Below are positions 45,006 through 53,835 of a DNA stretch of 64,000 bases, piece after piece. The position numbers and the translations under genes are program-made. The notes beneath the pieces were generated by a model. It ran no database searches. It saw only the letters and a list, made by a program, of their open reading frames with translations, and was not told the DNA's origin. Positions within the stretch are counted from its first letter, which is position 1, and every line of letters begins with the position of its first letter. The stretch comes from an uncultured Pelagibacteraceae bacterium (GTDB taxonomy: Bacteria > Pseudomonadota > Alphaproteobacteria > Pelagibacterales > Pelagibacteraceae): the NCBI GenBank assembly GCA_902543485.1, contig CACBYP010000008.1, forward strand, positions 1 to 64,000, given 5' to 3'.

Positions 45006-46304
45006 ATGAAACTCCTAAATTTATCAGCAAAACAACTTTTAAAAAAACTTAAAAATAAACAATTAACTTCTGTTGAACTTTGTAAAGCATATATCAATCA
45101 AAAAAAAAAATTTGATAAGAATATTCAAGCTTGGGAATATTTTAATGAAAAAAAACTACTAAGTGATGCAAAAAAATCTGACAATCAGAGAAAAAAATTA
45201 AAATCTTTAGGGGTTTTGCATGGTCTACCAGTAGCACTTAAAGATATTATCTCAACATCTGAAATGCCAACAAAATATGGTGCAAGAATAAAATTAAAAA
45301 AAAAGAATAATTCAGATGCTAAAATTGTTGAGCTCTTAAAAAAGGCTGGAGCAATAATTATGGGTAAAACTGTAACTTGTGAATTAGCTTTCTTATCGCC
45401 ATCAAAAACTAAAAACCCACATGATTATTCAAGAACACCAGGAGGTTCATCCAGTGGCTCTGCAGCTGTTATTGCATCTGATATGGCACCATTATCAATT
45501 GGAACTCAAACGGGTGGATCTGTAATCAGGCCAGCCTCTTATTGTGGAGTTGTTGGTTATAAACCTACCTATGGATTAATTTCTAGAAATGGTGTTTTGC
45601 AAACATCATATAATTTAGATCAAGTCGGAGTATTTGGAAAAACAATTAGTGATGTAGCACTATTATCGAAAGTTTTGTTTGCTAAAGACGAAGCAGATGA
45701 AACAACAACAAATATTAATTTTCTTAATAAAAAAATTAAAATAAAAAAATCAAAATTTGTTTTTTATAAAACCAAACGCTGGAGAAATGTTGACAGTATT
45801 TCAAAAAAATCATTTAACAAATTTATTTTAAATAATAAAAAAATATTAAAGGTTGAGACTGCTCCTAAATATTTTGAAGATATGATAGATTGTCATACAA
45901 TTATATATGAGACAGAGATGGCTCAAAATTTCCATCATTATTACAAAACTTCAAAAGGAAAACTTTCTATAGAAATTAAGAGAGCAATTATTAACGGACT
46001 AAAACATTCGGCAAAAGATTATGCTTTAGCTTTAGATGCGATGAGAACATACTCAAAAAACTTAGATAGTATATTTGAAAGGTTTGATGCAATTATAACG
46101 CCAAGTAGTTGTGGAATTGCTGACAAAGGATTTAAGACAACTGGGAGTCCAGAATTTAATAAGATTTGGTCTCTTGCACATGTGCCCTGCATTTCACTGC
46201 CAATTTTAAAAGGCGAAAAAAATTTGCCTTTAGGAGTTCAAATTATAGGCAAACAATTTGAAGATCTAAGCATGTTAAACCATGCCAAAATATTCAATAA
46301 TTAA
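45006..46304 (+). CDS. Amidase (amidase-signature family)
   Basis: A 432-residue amidase with the Ser-Ser-Lys triad: Lys in PVALKDIIST near 78, Ser in GTQTGGSVIRPAS near 171-183 and nucleophile region TPGGSSSGSAAVIASD near 145-160. It hydrolyses a carboxamide to acid plus ammonia; the substrate is unknown. It lies 7 bp after the ABC ATPase gene, so it may act on the imported solute, and is followed by a terminator. Confidence 0.9.
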   Translation: MKLLNLSAKQLLKKLKNKQLTSVELCKAYINQKKKFDKNIQAWEYFNEKKLLSDAKKSDNQRKKLKSLGVLHGLPVALKDIISTSEMPTKYGARIKLKKKNNSDAKIVELLKKAGAIIMGKTVTCELAFLSPSKTKNPHDYSRTPGGSSSGSAAVIASDMAPLSIGTQTGGSVIRPASYCGVVGYKPTYGLISRNGVLQTSYNLDQVGVFGKTISDVALLSKVLFAKDEADETTTNINFLNKKIKIKKSKFVFYKTKRWRNVDSISKKSFNKFILNNKKILKVETAPKYFEDMIDCHTIIYETEMAQNFHHYYKTSKGKLSIEIKRAIINGLKHSAKDYALALDAMRTYSKNLDSIFERFDAIITPSSCGIADKGFKTTGSPEFNKIWSLAHVPCISLPILKGEKNLPLGVQIIGKQFEDLSMLNHAKIFNN

Positions 46305-46321
46305 AGATAATTCATAAACAT

Positions 46322-46340
46322 TTACAATCATAGATTGTAA
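46322..46340. repeat. Short perfect inverted repeat
   Basis: TTACAATC-ATA-GATTGTAA, an 8-bp perfect stem, immediately precedes the amidase terminator. It shares the TTACAAT/ATTGTAA half-sites with the dyad in the tsaD-hemC gap. It may stabilise the 3' end or be a protein site for the dctP promoter region. Confidence 0.35.
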
Positions 46341-46342
46341 TT

Positions 46343-46365
46343 AAGTGAAAAATCCTCACTTTTTT
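46343..46365 (+). terminator. Intrinsic terminator after the amidase gene
   Basis: A 6-bp stem (AAGTGA / TCACTT) with a 7-nt loop is followed directly by a run of T through 46365. It separates the ABC/amidase block from the TRAP operon. Confidence 0.65.
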
Positions 46366-46430
46366 AAAATGACTCTAAGAAACATATGTGCTTTAAATGC
46401 GTCAGTTAATTAACTTAAAGAGGAGAAATA

Positions 46431-47561
46431 ATGATTAAAGAAAAAAAACTATTGAAGGGTAAAACTCCTTCAAGACGTAAATTCTTTAAGGCTGCTGCTG
46501 CGACTGGTGTTGCTGCTGTAGCTGCATCATCTTTAGCTGCTCCAGCCGTTGCCAAAGAAAGAATTGAAGCTTCTATGGTAGCTACATGGGGAAGAGATTT
46601 CCCAGGTTTAGGAACTGGTGCGCAAAGATTTGCTCAAAGAATTACAGACATGAGTGATGGAAGAATTCAAGTCACTTACTATGCAGCAAACGAGAGGGTT
46701 AAAGCGTTTGACTCATTTGATGAAGTTGCTTCAGGTAACTCGCAAATGTATCACGCTGCTGACTACTACTGGGTTAAAAAAGATCCAGCTTGGGGTTACT
46801 TTACAGCTGTACCTTTCGGTTTCACTTACACTGAAATGAACGCATGGATTAGATTTGCTGGTGGTCAACAATTATGGGATGAACTATCAGACAAATTCGG
46901 TCTAAAAAACTTTATGTGTGGAAGCACAGGAGTTCAAATGGGTGGATGGTTTAACAAGAAAATTAGAAGCCCTAATGACTTCAAAGGTCTTAAAATGCGT
47001 ATGCCTGGATTAGGTGGACAAGTTATCGGTAAACTTGGAGGATCTCCAGTTTCACTTCCTGGTGGACAAATTTACGAAAACCTTGTTTCTGGTGCAATTG
47101 ATGCAACAGAGTGGGTAGGTCCATGGAATGATGAAGCTATGAAATTCCAAGAAGCTGCTAAATACTACTACTATCCTGGAATGCACGAGCCAGGATCTAT
47201 GTTAGCATGTGGTACTAACAAATCTTGGTTTACAAGCTTATCAAAATCAGATCAGCTATTAATTGAAGCTGCAGCTGCGATGGAAAATGACGTTATGATG
47301 TCAGAGTACAACGCTAAAAATGGTGCTGCGCTTGCAAGATTAATAAACGATCATGGTGTTAAACTAGAGAAGTTTAGCGACAAAGTTTATGATGGTTTTG
47401 CTAAAGCTGCTAATGAAGTATTTGAGGAAACAAGAGCAAGCAGTGGTCTCGCTGAGAGAATCCACTCTAGTTTCTTACAGGCTAGAAAAGACATTGGTTC
47501 TTGGACCAACTTGTCTGACTCACCTTACATTTCTCAAAGAAACAGAGCATTAGGAATGTAA
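46431..47561 (+). CDS. dctP: TRAP transporter solute-binding protein (TakP-like, DctP family)
   Basis: A 376-residue periplasmic binding protein with a twin-arginine signal (SRRKFFKAAAATG) and Ala-rich h-region ending AVAKE. The mature protein shows the 2-oxoacid/mannitol-chloroaromatic type pattern: GLKMRMPGLGGQV near 184 with the carboxylate-binding Arg and GAIDATEWVGPWND near 220. Relatives bind pyruvate, other 2-oxoacids or lactate. AGAGGAGA upstream is a strong ribosome binding site and a strong terminator follows, consistent with high expression. Confidence 0.9.
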   Translation: MIKEKKLLKGKTPSRRKFFKAAAATGVAAVAASSLAAPAVAKERIEASMVATWGRDFPGLGTGAQRFAQRITDMSDGRIQVTYYAANERVKAFDSFDEVASGNSQMYHAADYYWVKKDPAWGYFTAVPFGFTYTEMNAWIRFAGGQQLWDELSDKFGLKNFMCGSTGVQMGGWFNKKIRSPNDFKGLKMRMPGLGGQVIGKLGGSPVSLPGGQIYENLVSGAIDATEWVGPWNDEAMKFQEAAKYYYYPGMHEPGSMLACGTNKSWFTSLSKSDQLLIEAAAAMENDVMMSEYNAKNGAALARLINDHGVKLEKFSDKVYDGFAKAANEVFEETRASSGLAERIHSSFLQARKDIGSWTNLSDSPYISQRNRALGM

Positions 47562-47581
47562 TCTAACTAAATTTAGTTATT

Positions 47582-47611
47582 AAAGGGCCCTTAATTGGGC
47601 CCTTTTTTTTT
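47582..47611 (+). terminator. Strong intrinsic terminator after dctP
   Basis: AAAGGGCCC / GGGCCCTTT, a 9-bp stem with a 6-nt loop, is followed by an uninterrupted T-run. It lies 20 bp past the dctP stop and before dctQ, so permease expression probably depends on read-through or a separate promoter in the 38 bp that remain. Confidence 0.85.
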
Positions 47612-47649
47612 AAACAAAAACGAGTATTACTTAGGTATTTTAAAATACT

Positions 47650-48639
47650 ATGGTGACAAAAAATTCAAATCTTTCTCTATATCTTAGAATAATCAGTTAT
47701 TCAGTTTTAGCTTTTACTTTAGCATTTCTTATTAATAATGTTTTAACAGTTTGGAGTGATTGGCCAGGAATAAAAAAAATTTTTTCGCATCATGAGATGT
47801 TTGGATATAAGAAAAAAGCTCTAGAGGGATCTGATTTAAATTATGGTTATATGCAAATTGGATTGTATTTGATTTGTATTGCTGCAGTCGTTTTTTATGT
47901 TTTTAAAACATATAGCCAAACTTTGGAGCAAGATTCAAAAATTTTATCAAGATTTTCAGCATATCTTGTTAGATCATCATTTTGGGCAGTATTTTTAGTT
48001 GGCGTAGCTGACTTTGTTATATCTTTTATGGTTGTTGAAAGATTATGGGAAGCAATCTTCAGTCCTGAAGTAAAAGCATTGATGGTTAAAGCCCCAGTCA
48101 GAATTACTTATATTCACTTTCCAATAATATTAATTTCTTTCGTGATTGGATATTTTACGAAATCAGTTGGCTTTATTTGGCTAGCAGTATTGGTTGTAGT
48201 AAGTGAATTCGTAATCGTATTATCAAGATTTATATTTTCATACGAACAAGCATTTCAAGGGGATCTAGTTAGATTTTGGTATGCTGCACTTTATTTGTTT
48301 GCTAGTGCATACGCCTTAATTCATGAAGGGCACGTAAGAGTTGATGTACTCTATTCTTCTTTTAGTGAAAAAAAGAAGGCATGGACAAATATGGTTGGAT
48401 CGGCAGTTCTAGGAGTACCACTTACATTAATAGTTATATTTTTAGGTCTTAACGGAAAAGCCAGCATAATAAATGGTCCTGTTGTAGCTTTTGAAGTTAC
48501 GCAACAAGGATCTAATGGTCTTTATCTTTTATATTTGATGGCTGTTTATCTAGCTGTTTTTGCTGTTACGATGCTAATTCAATTTACTAGTTATTTTATG
48601 GAAAGTAGTCACAAAATTTTAAAAGGTGTCAAAAATTAA
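47650..48639 (+). CDS. dctQ: TRAP transporter small permease, long form
   Basis: A 329-residue membrane protein, longer than the usual 160-220 residues of DctQ. The DctQ domain is in the C-terminal half, with the family motif HEGHVRVDVLY near 225. The N-terminal half adds about four hydrophobic segments (near 13-35, 75-95, 110-130 and 155-175). It lies 3 bp before dctM. Extended small subunits are known in the 2-oxoacid/mannitol TRAP group. Confidence 0.85.
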   Translation: MVTKNSNLSLYLRIISYSVLAFTLAFLINNVLTVWSDWPGIKKIFSHHEMFGYKKKALEGSDLNYGYMQIGLYLICIAAVVFYVFKTYSQTLEQDSKILSRFSAYLVRSSFWAVFLVGVADFVISFMVVERLWEAIFSPEVKALMVKAPVRITYIHFPIILISFVIGYFTKSVGFIWLAVLVVVSEFVIVLSRFIFSYEQAFQGDLVRFWYAALYLFASAYALIHEGHVRVDVLYSSFSEKKKAWTNMVGSAVLGVPLTLIVIFLGLNGKASIINGPVVAFEVTQQGSNGLYLLYLMAVYLAVFAVTMLIQFTSYFMESSHKILKGVKN

Positions 48640-48642
48640 ATT

Positions 48643-51306
48643 ATGGAAACATTCTTTTTAGCTGTTCTAGTTGTGATAATGATTGTTGCTCTTGCATCGG
48701 GTTACCCGGTTGCTTTTGCACTTCCTGGTTCAGCTATAATTGCAATTGGTTTAGCTGCATTTTTTGGCTACATCTTCGAGGGAGACTCCAGTGCCTTTTT
48801 TGCTGTAGATGGACCCATAGAATGGCTCGTTGCTGGTATTACAAATTTTAGGAGTAATTACTGGGATGTAGAGACAGATACTTTGATAGCAATTCCTTTA
48901 TTTATATTCATGGGAATTATGCTTCAAAAATCAAAAATTGCTGAAGACTTATTAATAACAATGGGCCAATTATTTGGACCAATTCCTGGTGGTTTAGGAA
49001 TTTCAGTTATATTTGTTGGAGCTCTATTAGCAGCAACGACTGGTATCGTTGGAGCAACTGTAATTGCGATGGGACTAATTTCGTTACCAACAATGTTAAA
49101 TAACAAGTATGACAGACAACTTGCTAGTGGAATAGTTTGTTCATCAGGAACATTAGGTCAAATTATTCCTCCATCAATTGTTTTAATTATTATTGCTGAC
49201 CAATTGGCAAGTGCATCTGATGTTGCAAACAACTTAAGACAAAATGATTATAAAGCCTTAACTGGTGAATTTAATATGCCAGGTGAATTTAGAGTAGGTT
49301 CATCAAGTGCAGGTGATATGTTCTTAGGAGCACTTTTACCAGGTCTTGTTTTAGTTGCTCTTTATATGATCTATGTGTTTATTTTTGCTAGAATAAAGAA
49401 AGGTGTTGCGCCACCAGTTCCATTTAAAGGAAATTTTGATTTAAAATTTTGGTTAAGAGTAGTTGTAATTATCATACCACCACTTGCATTAATATTCGCT
49501 GTATTAGGTTCAATTTTAATGGGTATTGCTACTGTAAACCAAGCAGGTTCAATTGGAGCAATTGGTGCCACTTTGATGGCTGGTTATAGATTATATGAAG
49601 GAAAGAAAAGTGCTTTCTATCCTTTAATTTTAATTATTGGATCTCTAATTCCAATTACATTCTTTGCATCAAATTATGAATTAAATGTAAAAAATTTGGA
49701 GGAAAGAGATTTAAGTGCAATCTTTATAACCGCTTTCTTTGTGGTCATACTTGTATACGGAATAGGTTGGAGTTTTTGGAGAACTTTTAAAACAGAAAAT
49801 GTTTTAAAAGAAGTTGTAACAGAAACTTGTGTGACTACTTCAATGGTATTTATTATCCTTTTAGGAGCAGCAATGCTTACTTCAGGATTTAGAGCTTTTG
49901 GGGGAGAAGAATTAGTAAGAGACTTTTTACAAGATTTACCGGGTGGTTTTTGGACACAATTTGTTGTTGTGATGATTGTAATTTTCTTGCTAGGATTTTT
50001 CTTAGACTTTATTGAAATTGCAGTTGTTGTTGTTCCAATAATTGCACCAATATTATTAGCTGAAACAGGGGCTAACGTCACAGCCGTTTGGTTGGGAGTT
50101 ATGATTGGTGTTAACTTGCAGACTTCCTTCTTAACGCCGCCATTTGGATTTGCACTCTTTTATTTGAAAGGTGTAGCTCCTAAAATTGTTAAAACACTTG
50201 ATATTTGGAAAGGTGTTGTGCCTTTTATAATTCTTCAGCTTATAGGATTGGGAATAGTCGGTGCATACCCTAGCTTAGTAAATTATCTACCAAATAGAGT
50301 ATATTTAACTTCGAATGTTGCTCCTCCACCAATGAATCCTAAATTACAGTACTGTTTGCAAGAGTACAAATTTGCAAGATTTGATTCAAACGGTGAGACA
50401 ATTAAAAATGCAATATTAAAATTCCAATCTGAGGCTCCAACTAATCTGCCAGATGATAAAATGGAAATTTTAGAAGATCATTTTGATAGTGCACTAGGAA
50501 CTTTTGCTCTAGTCGATAAATTAAAAAAAGTTGAGGTCGAATACAATGCATATGCTGTTGATTATAGGGATCTGCATTTCACTGTTAGAAAGAAGCAAAA
50601 GAAAATACTTAAATTAAATAAAAAAATAGAAAAATATAAAGCAGAGATTAGAAATTTAGATGATGACGAATTAGATGAGAAAAACAAAATAGAATTAAGA
50701 ATTGAGGATGTAAAACTTGAAATTGAGGAAATTCAAAACTCAATTCCAGATACTTGGCAAGCTAAGAATTCAGAATTCGACAAAATAAATAAAGCTAAAA
50801 ATACAACAACAAAAAGATATAGAAAGAATGTAGATGAAGCCTACGATCTACTTGATCAGTTCGCAATGTTCATAAACGATGGAGTAAAACTTCAAGAAGT
50901 ATCAAAAGATATTAAACAGTTAGATTATTTTATAGCTATGGAAAGCAATACAAAAGTATATGAAAGATCAGTTACAATTATGGATGGATTGTTTGACAAG
51001 TTGAGTGAGATCTCTGGAATGGATGAATTTTTAAATAGTGTAGATGATTTATTATCAATGGTTGACTCAGACGAACTTGATCCAATGGCGATTAGAACAA
51101 AATCAAAAGAAGTTGTTGAGTTATTCAATAAAGAAGTTAGCTGGAGAGCAAATGCTAAAGAAAACTTAATGCCAAAACTTGAGGAATATAATAATGCAAT
51201 CAAAGAAACAATTGGACTAAGGTTGCAGTCTAAACTAACAAAAGAGCAAGCTATCTATGTATCTAAATGTAATTCAATACATAGAGATATTTCACTAAAT
51301 TTTTAA
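48643..51306 (+). CDS. dctM: TRAP transporter large permease with long C-terminal coiled-coil extension
   Basis: An 887-residue protein, far above the usual 425-600. Residues 1-560 are the DctM membrane domain, with FMGIMLQKSKIAEDLL near 90, SSGTLGQIIPPSIVL near 168 and NLQTSFLTPPFGFALFYLKG near 489. From about 565 to 887 it is soluble, highly charged and predicted helical, with heptad-like stretches near 640-705 (KKQKKILKLNKKIEKYK). No known domain is recognised there. It probably lies on the cytoplasmic or periplasmic face as a coiled coil. The end overlaps the convergent reductase gene by 4 bp. Confidence 0.9.
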   Translation: METFFLAVLVVIMIVALASGYPVAFALPGSAIIAIGLAAFFGYIFEGDSSAFFAVDGPIEWLVAGITNFRSNYWDVETDTLIAIPLFIFMGIMLQKSKIAEDLLITMGQLFGPIPGGLGISVIFVGALLAATTGIVGATVIAMGLISLPTMLNNKYDRQLASGIVCSSGTLGQIIPPSIVLIIIADQLASASDVANNLRQNDYKALTGEFNMPGEFRVGSSSAGDMFLGALLPGLVLVALYMIYVFIFARIKKGVAPPVPFKGNFDLKFWLRVVVIIIPPLALIFAVLGSILMGIATVNQAGSIGAIGATLMAGYRLYEGKKSAFYPLILIIGSLIPITFFASNYELNVKNLEERDLSAIFITAFFVVILVYGIGWSFWRTFKTENVLKEVVTETCVTTSMVFIILLGAAMLTSGFRAFGGEELVRDFLQDLPGGFWTQFVVVMIVIFLLGFFLDFIEIAVVVVPIIAPILLAETGANVTAVWLGVMIGVNLQTSFLTPPFGFALFYLKGVAPKIVKTLDIWKGVVPFIILQLIGLGIVGAYPSLVNYLPNRVYLTSNVAPPPMNPKLQYCLQEYKFARFDSNGETIKNAILKFQSEAPTNLPDDKMEILEDHFDSALGTFALVDKLKKVEVEYNAYAVDYRDLHFTVRKKQKKILKLNKKIEKYKAEIRNLDDDELDEKNKIELRIEDVKLEIEEIQNSIPDTWQAKNSEFDKINKAKNTTTKRYRKNVDEAYDLLDQFAMFINDGVKLQEVSKDIKQLDYFIAMESNTKVYERSVTIMDGLFDKLSEISGMDEFLNSVDDLLSMVDSDELDPMAIRTKSKEVVELFNKEVSWRANAKENLMPKLEEYNNAIKETIGLRLQSKLTKEQAIYVSKCNSIHRDISLNF

Positions 51307-52322
51307 ACTGTTAATTTATCAATTAATTCTGATCTTGTATAAAGACCCAAGTCTTCTGCCTTGGACTTTAATTTTTCATTAATCTCTTTTAATTTTGGAA
51401 CATTTAAATCAAGCTTATTTGCAATTTCTATAATTGAACCAATTATTGGATCTATTTCTAGTGGTTTGCCGGCATTTAAATCTTGAGCGGTCGAAGGTCT
51501 ATGTCCTATAATTGAGACTCCACCCTTAATTCGATCCTCAATTGATATATTGAATTTAACTCCGATTTTTTCTCCAACTTGTTGGCACTCCTGCATTAAA
51601 ACTTTTATTAAATTGTAAGTTTCAGGATCATTACCCATTTCATCCATAGTTTTATTTGTTAGAGCACTTACTGGGTTGAATGAACAATTCCCCCATAGTT
51701 TCACCCAAATTTCGTCTCTTAAATTTTTCTTCTGAGGAGCTTTTAAACCGCCTTCTATGAATAAACTTGAAATTATTTTTAGTCTTTCTGATCTGGTTCC
51801 ATCTGGTTCACCTAAAGAAAATCGTTCACCATTACCATTATGTTTAATAACACCTGGCTCTAATATCTGACAAGCTGGATAAACTACACAACCAATTGCT
51901 CTTTCAGGTCCTAGAGTTTGCCATATTTTTCCACCTGGATCCACACTTTCAACTATTTGATTGTCTAATTTGGTACCCGTATTAGCTTTATGAAAGTACC
52001 ACCAAGGCAATCCATTAATGGCGCATATAATTGAAGTTTTTTTACCCATAATTGGTTTTAAGCTTTCTGAAATTTTACTAATAGCGTTAGCTTTTACAGA
52101 AATAATTATGAAATCTTGTTCATCCAAATCTTTAGGATTGTCTGTTACATCAAATTTAAAATTAACTTTATTATCATCTCTTATAAAAGTTAATCCATTT
52201 TGCTCTATTGCTTTTTTATGTTCTCCTCTTGCAATTAAAGAGACTTGTGCGTTTGTTTTTTTTAAACTTGTAGCAATAAATCCACCAATAGACCCAGCTC
52301 CAAATATACAAATTTTAGTCAT
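51303..52322 (-). CDS. Ketopantoate reductase-family oxidoreductase (PanE/ApbA)
   Basis: A 339-residue NADP-dependent reductase with ICIFGAGSIGGFIA at the N-terminus, ICAINGLPWWYFH near 113, KLWGNCSFNPVSALT near 208 carrying the conserved catalytic Lys and Asn, and RPSTAQDL near 275. The family includes 2-dehydropantoate 2-reductase, but many members have other substrates, and the operon with an acyl-CoA ligase and GGT-like enzyme suggests a catabolic role. It overlaps the upstream ligase by one base. Confidence 0.85.
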   Translation of the reverse strand: MTKICIFGAGSIGGFIATSLKKTNAQVSLIARGEHKKAIEQNGLTFIRDDNKVNFKFDVTDNPKDLDEQDFIIISVKANAISKISESLKPIMGKKTSIICAINGLPWWYFHKANTGTKLDNQIVESVDPGGKIWQTLGPERAIGCVVYPACQILEPGVIKHNGNGERFSLGEPDGTRSERLKIISSLFIEGGLKAPQKKNLRDEIWVKLWGNCSFNPVSALTNKTMDEMGNDPETYNLIKVLMQECQQVGEKIGVKFNISIEDRIKGGVSIIGHRPSTAQDLNAGKPLEIDPIIGSIIEIANKLDLNVPKLKEINEKLKSKAEDLGLYTRSELIDKLTV

Positions 52323-53830
52323 TAGTTCACTAATCCAAACTTTTTAGCTAAAGTATTTCTTTGTAGTTTACCTGTTGCACCTTTAGGAATTTCATTTACA
52401 AAAAATATTTTCTTTGGAATTTTAAATTTTGCAAGTTTTTCATTTGCATACATTTTTATATCATCTTCAGTACACTTCATGCCCTCTTTTATGATTATTG
52501 CGGTAGCTATATCTTCCCCAAGCATTTTATCTTCATATCCAAAGCAAACAGCTTGCTCAATATTTGGATGATCCATAAGAATGTTATCGACTTCTAAAGG
52601 TGAAATCTTTTCACCACCTTTATTAATTATTTCCTTCAATCTTCCTGAGATTTTTAGATAACCATCTTTATCAAAATATCCCTGATCTCCTGTTCTAAAC
52701 CAACCATTTGAAAAGCTATTTTTATTTGCATCTGGATTATTTTCATATCCGGAAGTAACATTTTCACCCCTAATGCAAACTTCTCCCTCTTCTCCTTGAT
52801 TTAAAATCTTGTTATTAGTATCCATAATACAAACTTCTGGCCCAGCAGGAATTCCTACAAAGCCAGGTTTTTGGGACTTAGGCGGTAAAGGATTTGAGGT
52901 CATTTGATGAGTAGCTTCCGTCATCCCATATGCTTCTATTACTGGACAATTAAATACCTCATTTAGTTTTTCAAATACAGCTGGAGGTAGAGATGCTGAT
53001 GATGATCTTAAAAATCTAAGATTTAATTGTTTAGCAGTTTCTAGATTTTTATCTGCTCTCATCAATATTGCTTGATGCATTGTTGGTACTCCAGAATACC
53101 AAGTTATTTTCTCTCTTTTTGCATTATCTAAAAATTTTAATGCATTAAATCCACTACTTGCACATACAGATGCCCCTACCTTCATAGAGGCTGCAAGAAC
53201 TGCAATTAAGCCATGTATATGAAATAATGGCATAATATTTAGACAATGATCTTTATCAGTTAAATTAAGACTTTTGGAGATATTATCTGCTGAAGAAAAA
53301 ATATTTTTATTTGTTAATGGAACAATCTTAGGTCTTGATGTAGTGCCCGAAGTATGCAGCACAAGAGCTTCATGATCTTCGCCTGGCAAAACATAATCAC
53401 TGCTTTTTTCAAAAAGATTGAAATCTCCGCTTAAAGTATTTCCGTCTGATTTTATTTCGCAAACAGGAATTTTTAATTTATTTGCGACTTCTACTACTGG
53501 ATTTTTAGAATTTTTCTCTACAATCACTATCTTTGGTTTTAAATCCTCTAGGTAAAATTCGAATTCTTCAGATTTATAGTTAGGGTTTAAAGGTGCAGCA
53601 GACATGTAGCTTGAAATCGCCAAAAAACTAGTTGCCATGTAAGGACCGTTTGGCAAAACTATTGCTGCACGATCTTTATTATTAATACCATTACCTGATA
53701 ATTGTTTTGAAATTCTTTCTATTAATGATTTTAAATCAACAAATTTTAGTGGAGAACTACTTTCAGATGTTATTGCAATTCGATTATCATTTTGTGTTTC
53801 TATAATATTTCTAACAATTCTAGAGTTCAT
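52322..53830 (-). CDS. AMP-dependent acyl-CoA ligase (oxalyl/malonyl-CoA synthetase-like)
   Basis: A 502-residue ANL enzyme. The P-loop VLHTSGTTSRPKIVPL near 163, AYGMTEATHQM near 301, GWFRTGDQGYFDKDG near 384, GRLKEIINKGGEKISP near 402 and the C-terminal Lys in GATGKLQRN near 490 are intact. The sequence resembles the short ligases acting on small carboxylic acids. Substrate unknown. It sits between the GGT-like and KPR genes, 5 bp and -1 bp away. Confidence 0.88.
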   Translation of the reverse strand: MNSRIVRNIIETQNDNRIAITSESSSPLKFVDLKSLIERISKQLSGNGINNKDRAAIVLPNGPYMATSFLAISSYMSAAPLNPNYKSEEFEFYLEDLKPKIVIVEKNSKNPVVEVANKLKIPVCEIKSDGNTLSGDFNLFEKSSDYVLPGEDHEALVLHTSGTTSRPKIVPLTNKNIFSSADNISKSLNLTDKDHCLNIMPLFHIHGLIAVLAASMKVGASVCASSGFNALKFLDNAKREKITWYSGVPTMHQAILMRADKNLETAKQLNLRFLRSSSASLPPAVFEKLNEVFNCPVIEAYGMTEATHQMTSNPLPPKSQKPGFVGIPAGPEVCIMDTNNKILNQGEEGEVCIRGENVTSGYENNPDANKNSFSNGWFRTGDQGYFDKDGYLKISGRLKEIINKGGEKISPLEVDNILMDHPNIEQAVCFGYEDKMLGEDIATAIIIKEGMKCTEDDIKMYANEKLAKFKIPKKIFFVNEIPKGATGKLQRNTLAKKFGLVN

Positions 53831-53835
53831 TTAAA

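Noticed and set aside
49674..50081. Long antisense ORF within dctM
   Set aside because: Its Ile/Thr/Pro-rich translation is the shadow expected opposite a membrane-protein gene; the sense frame has clear DctM motifs.
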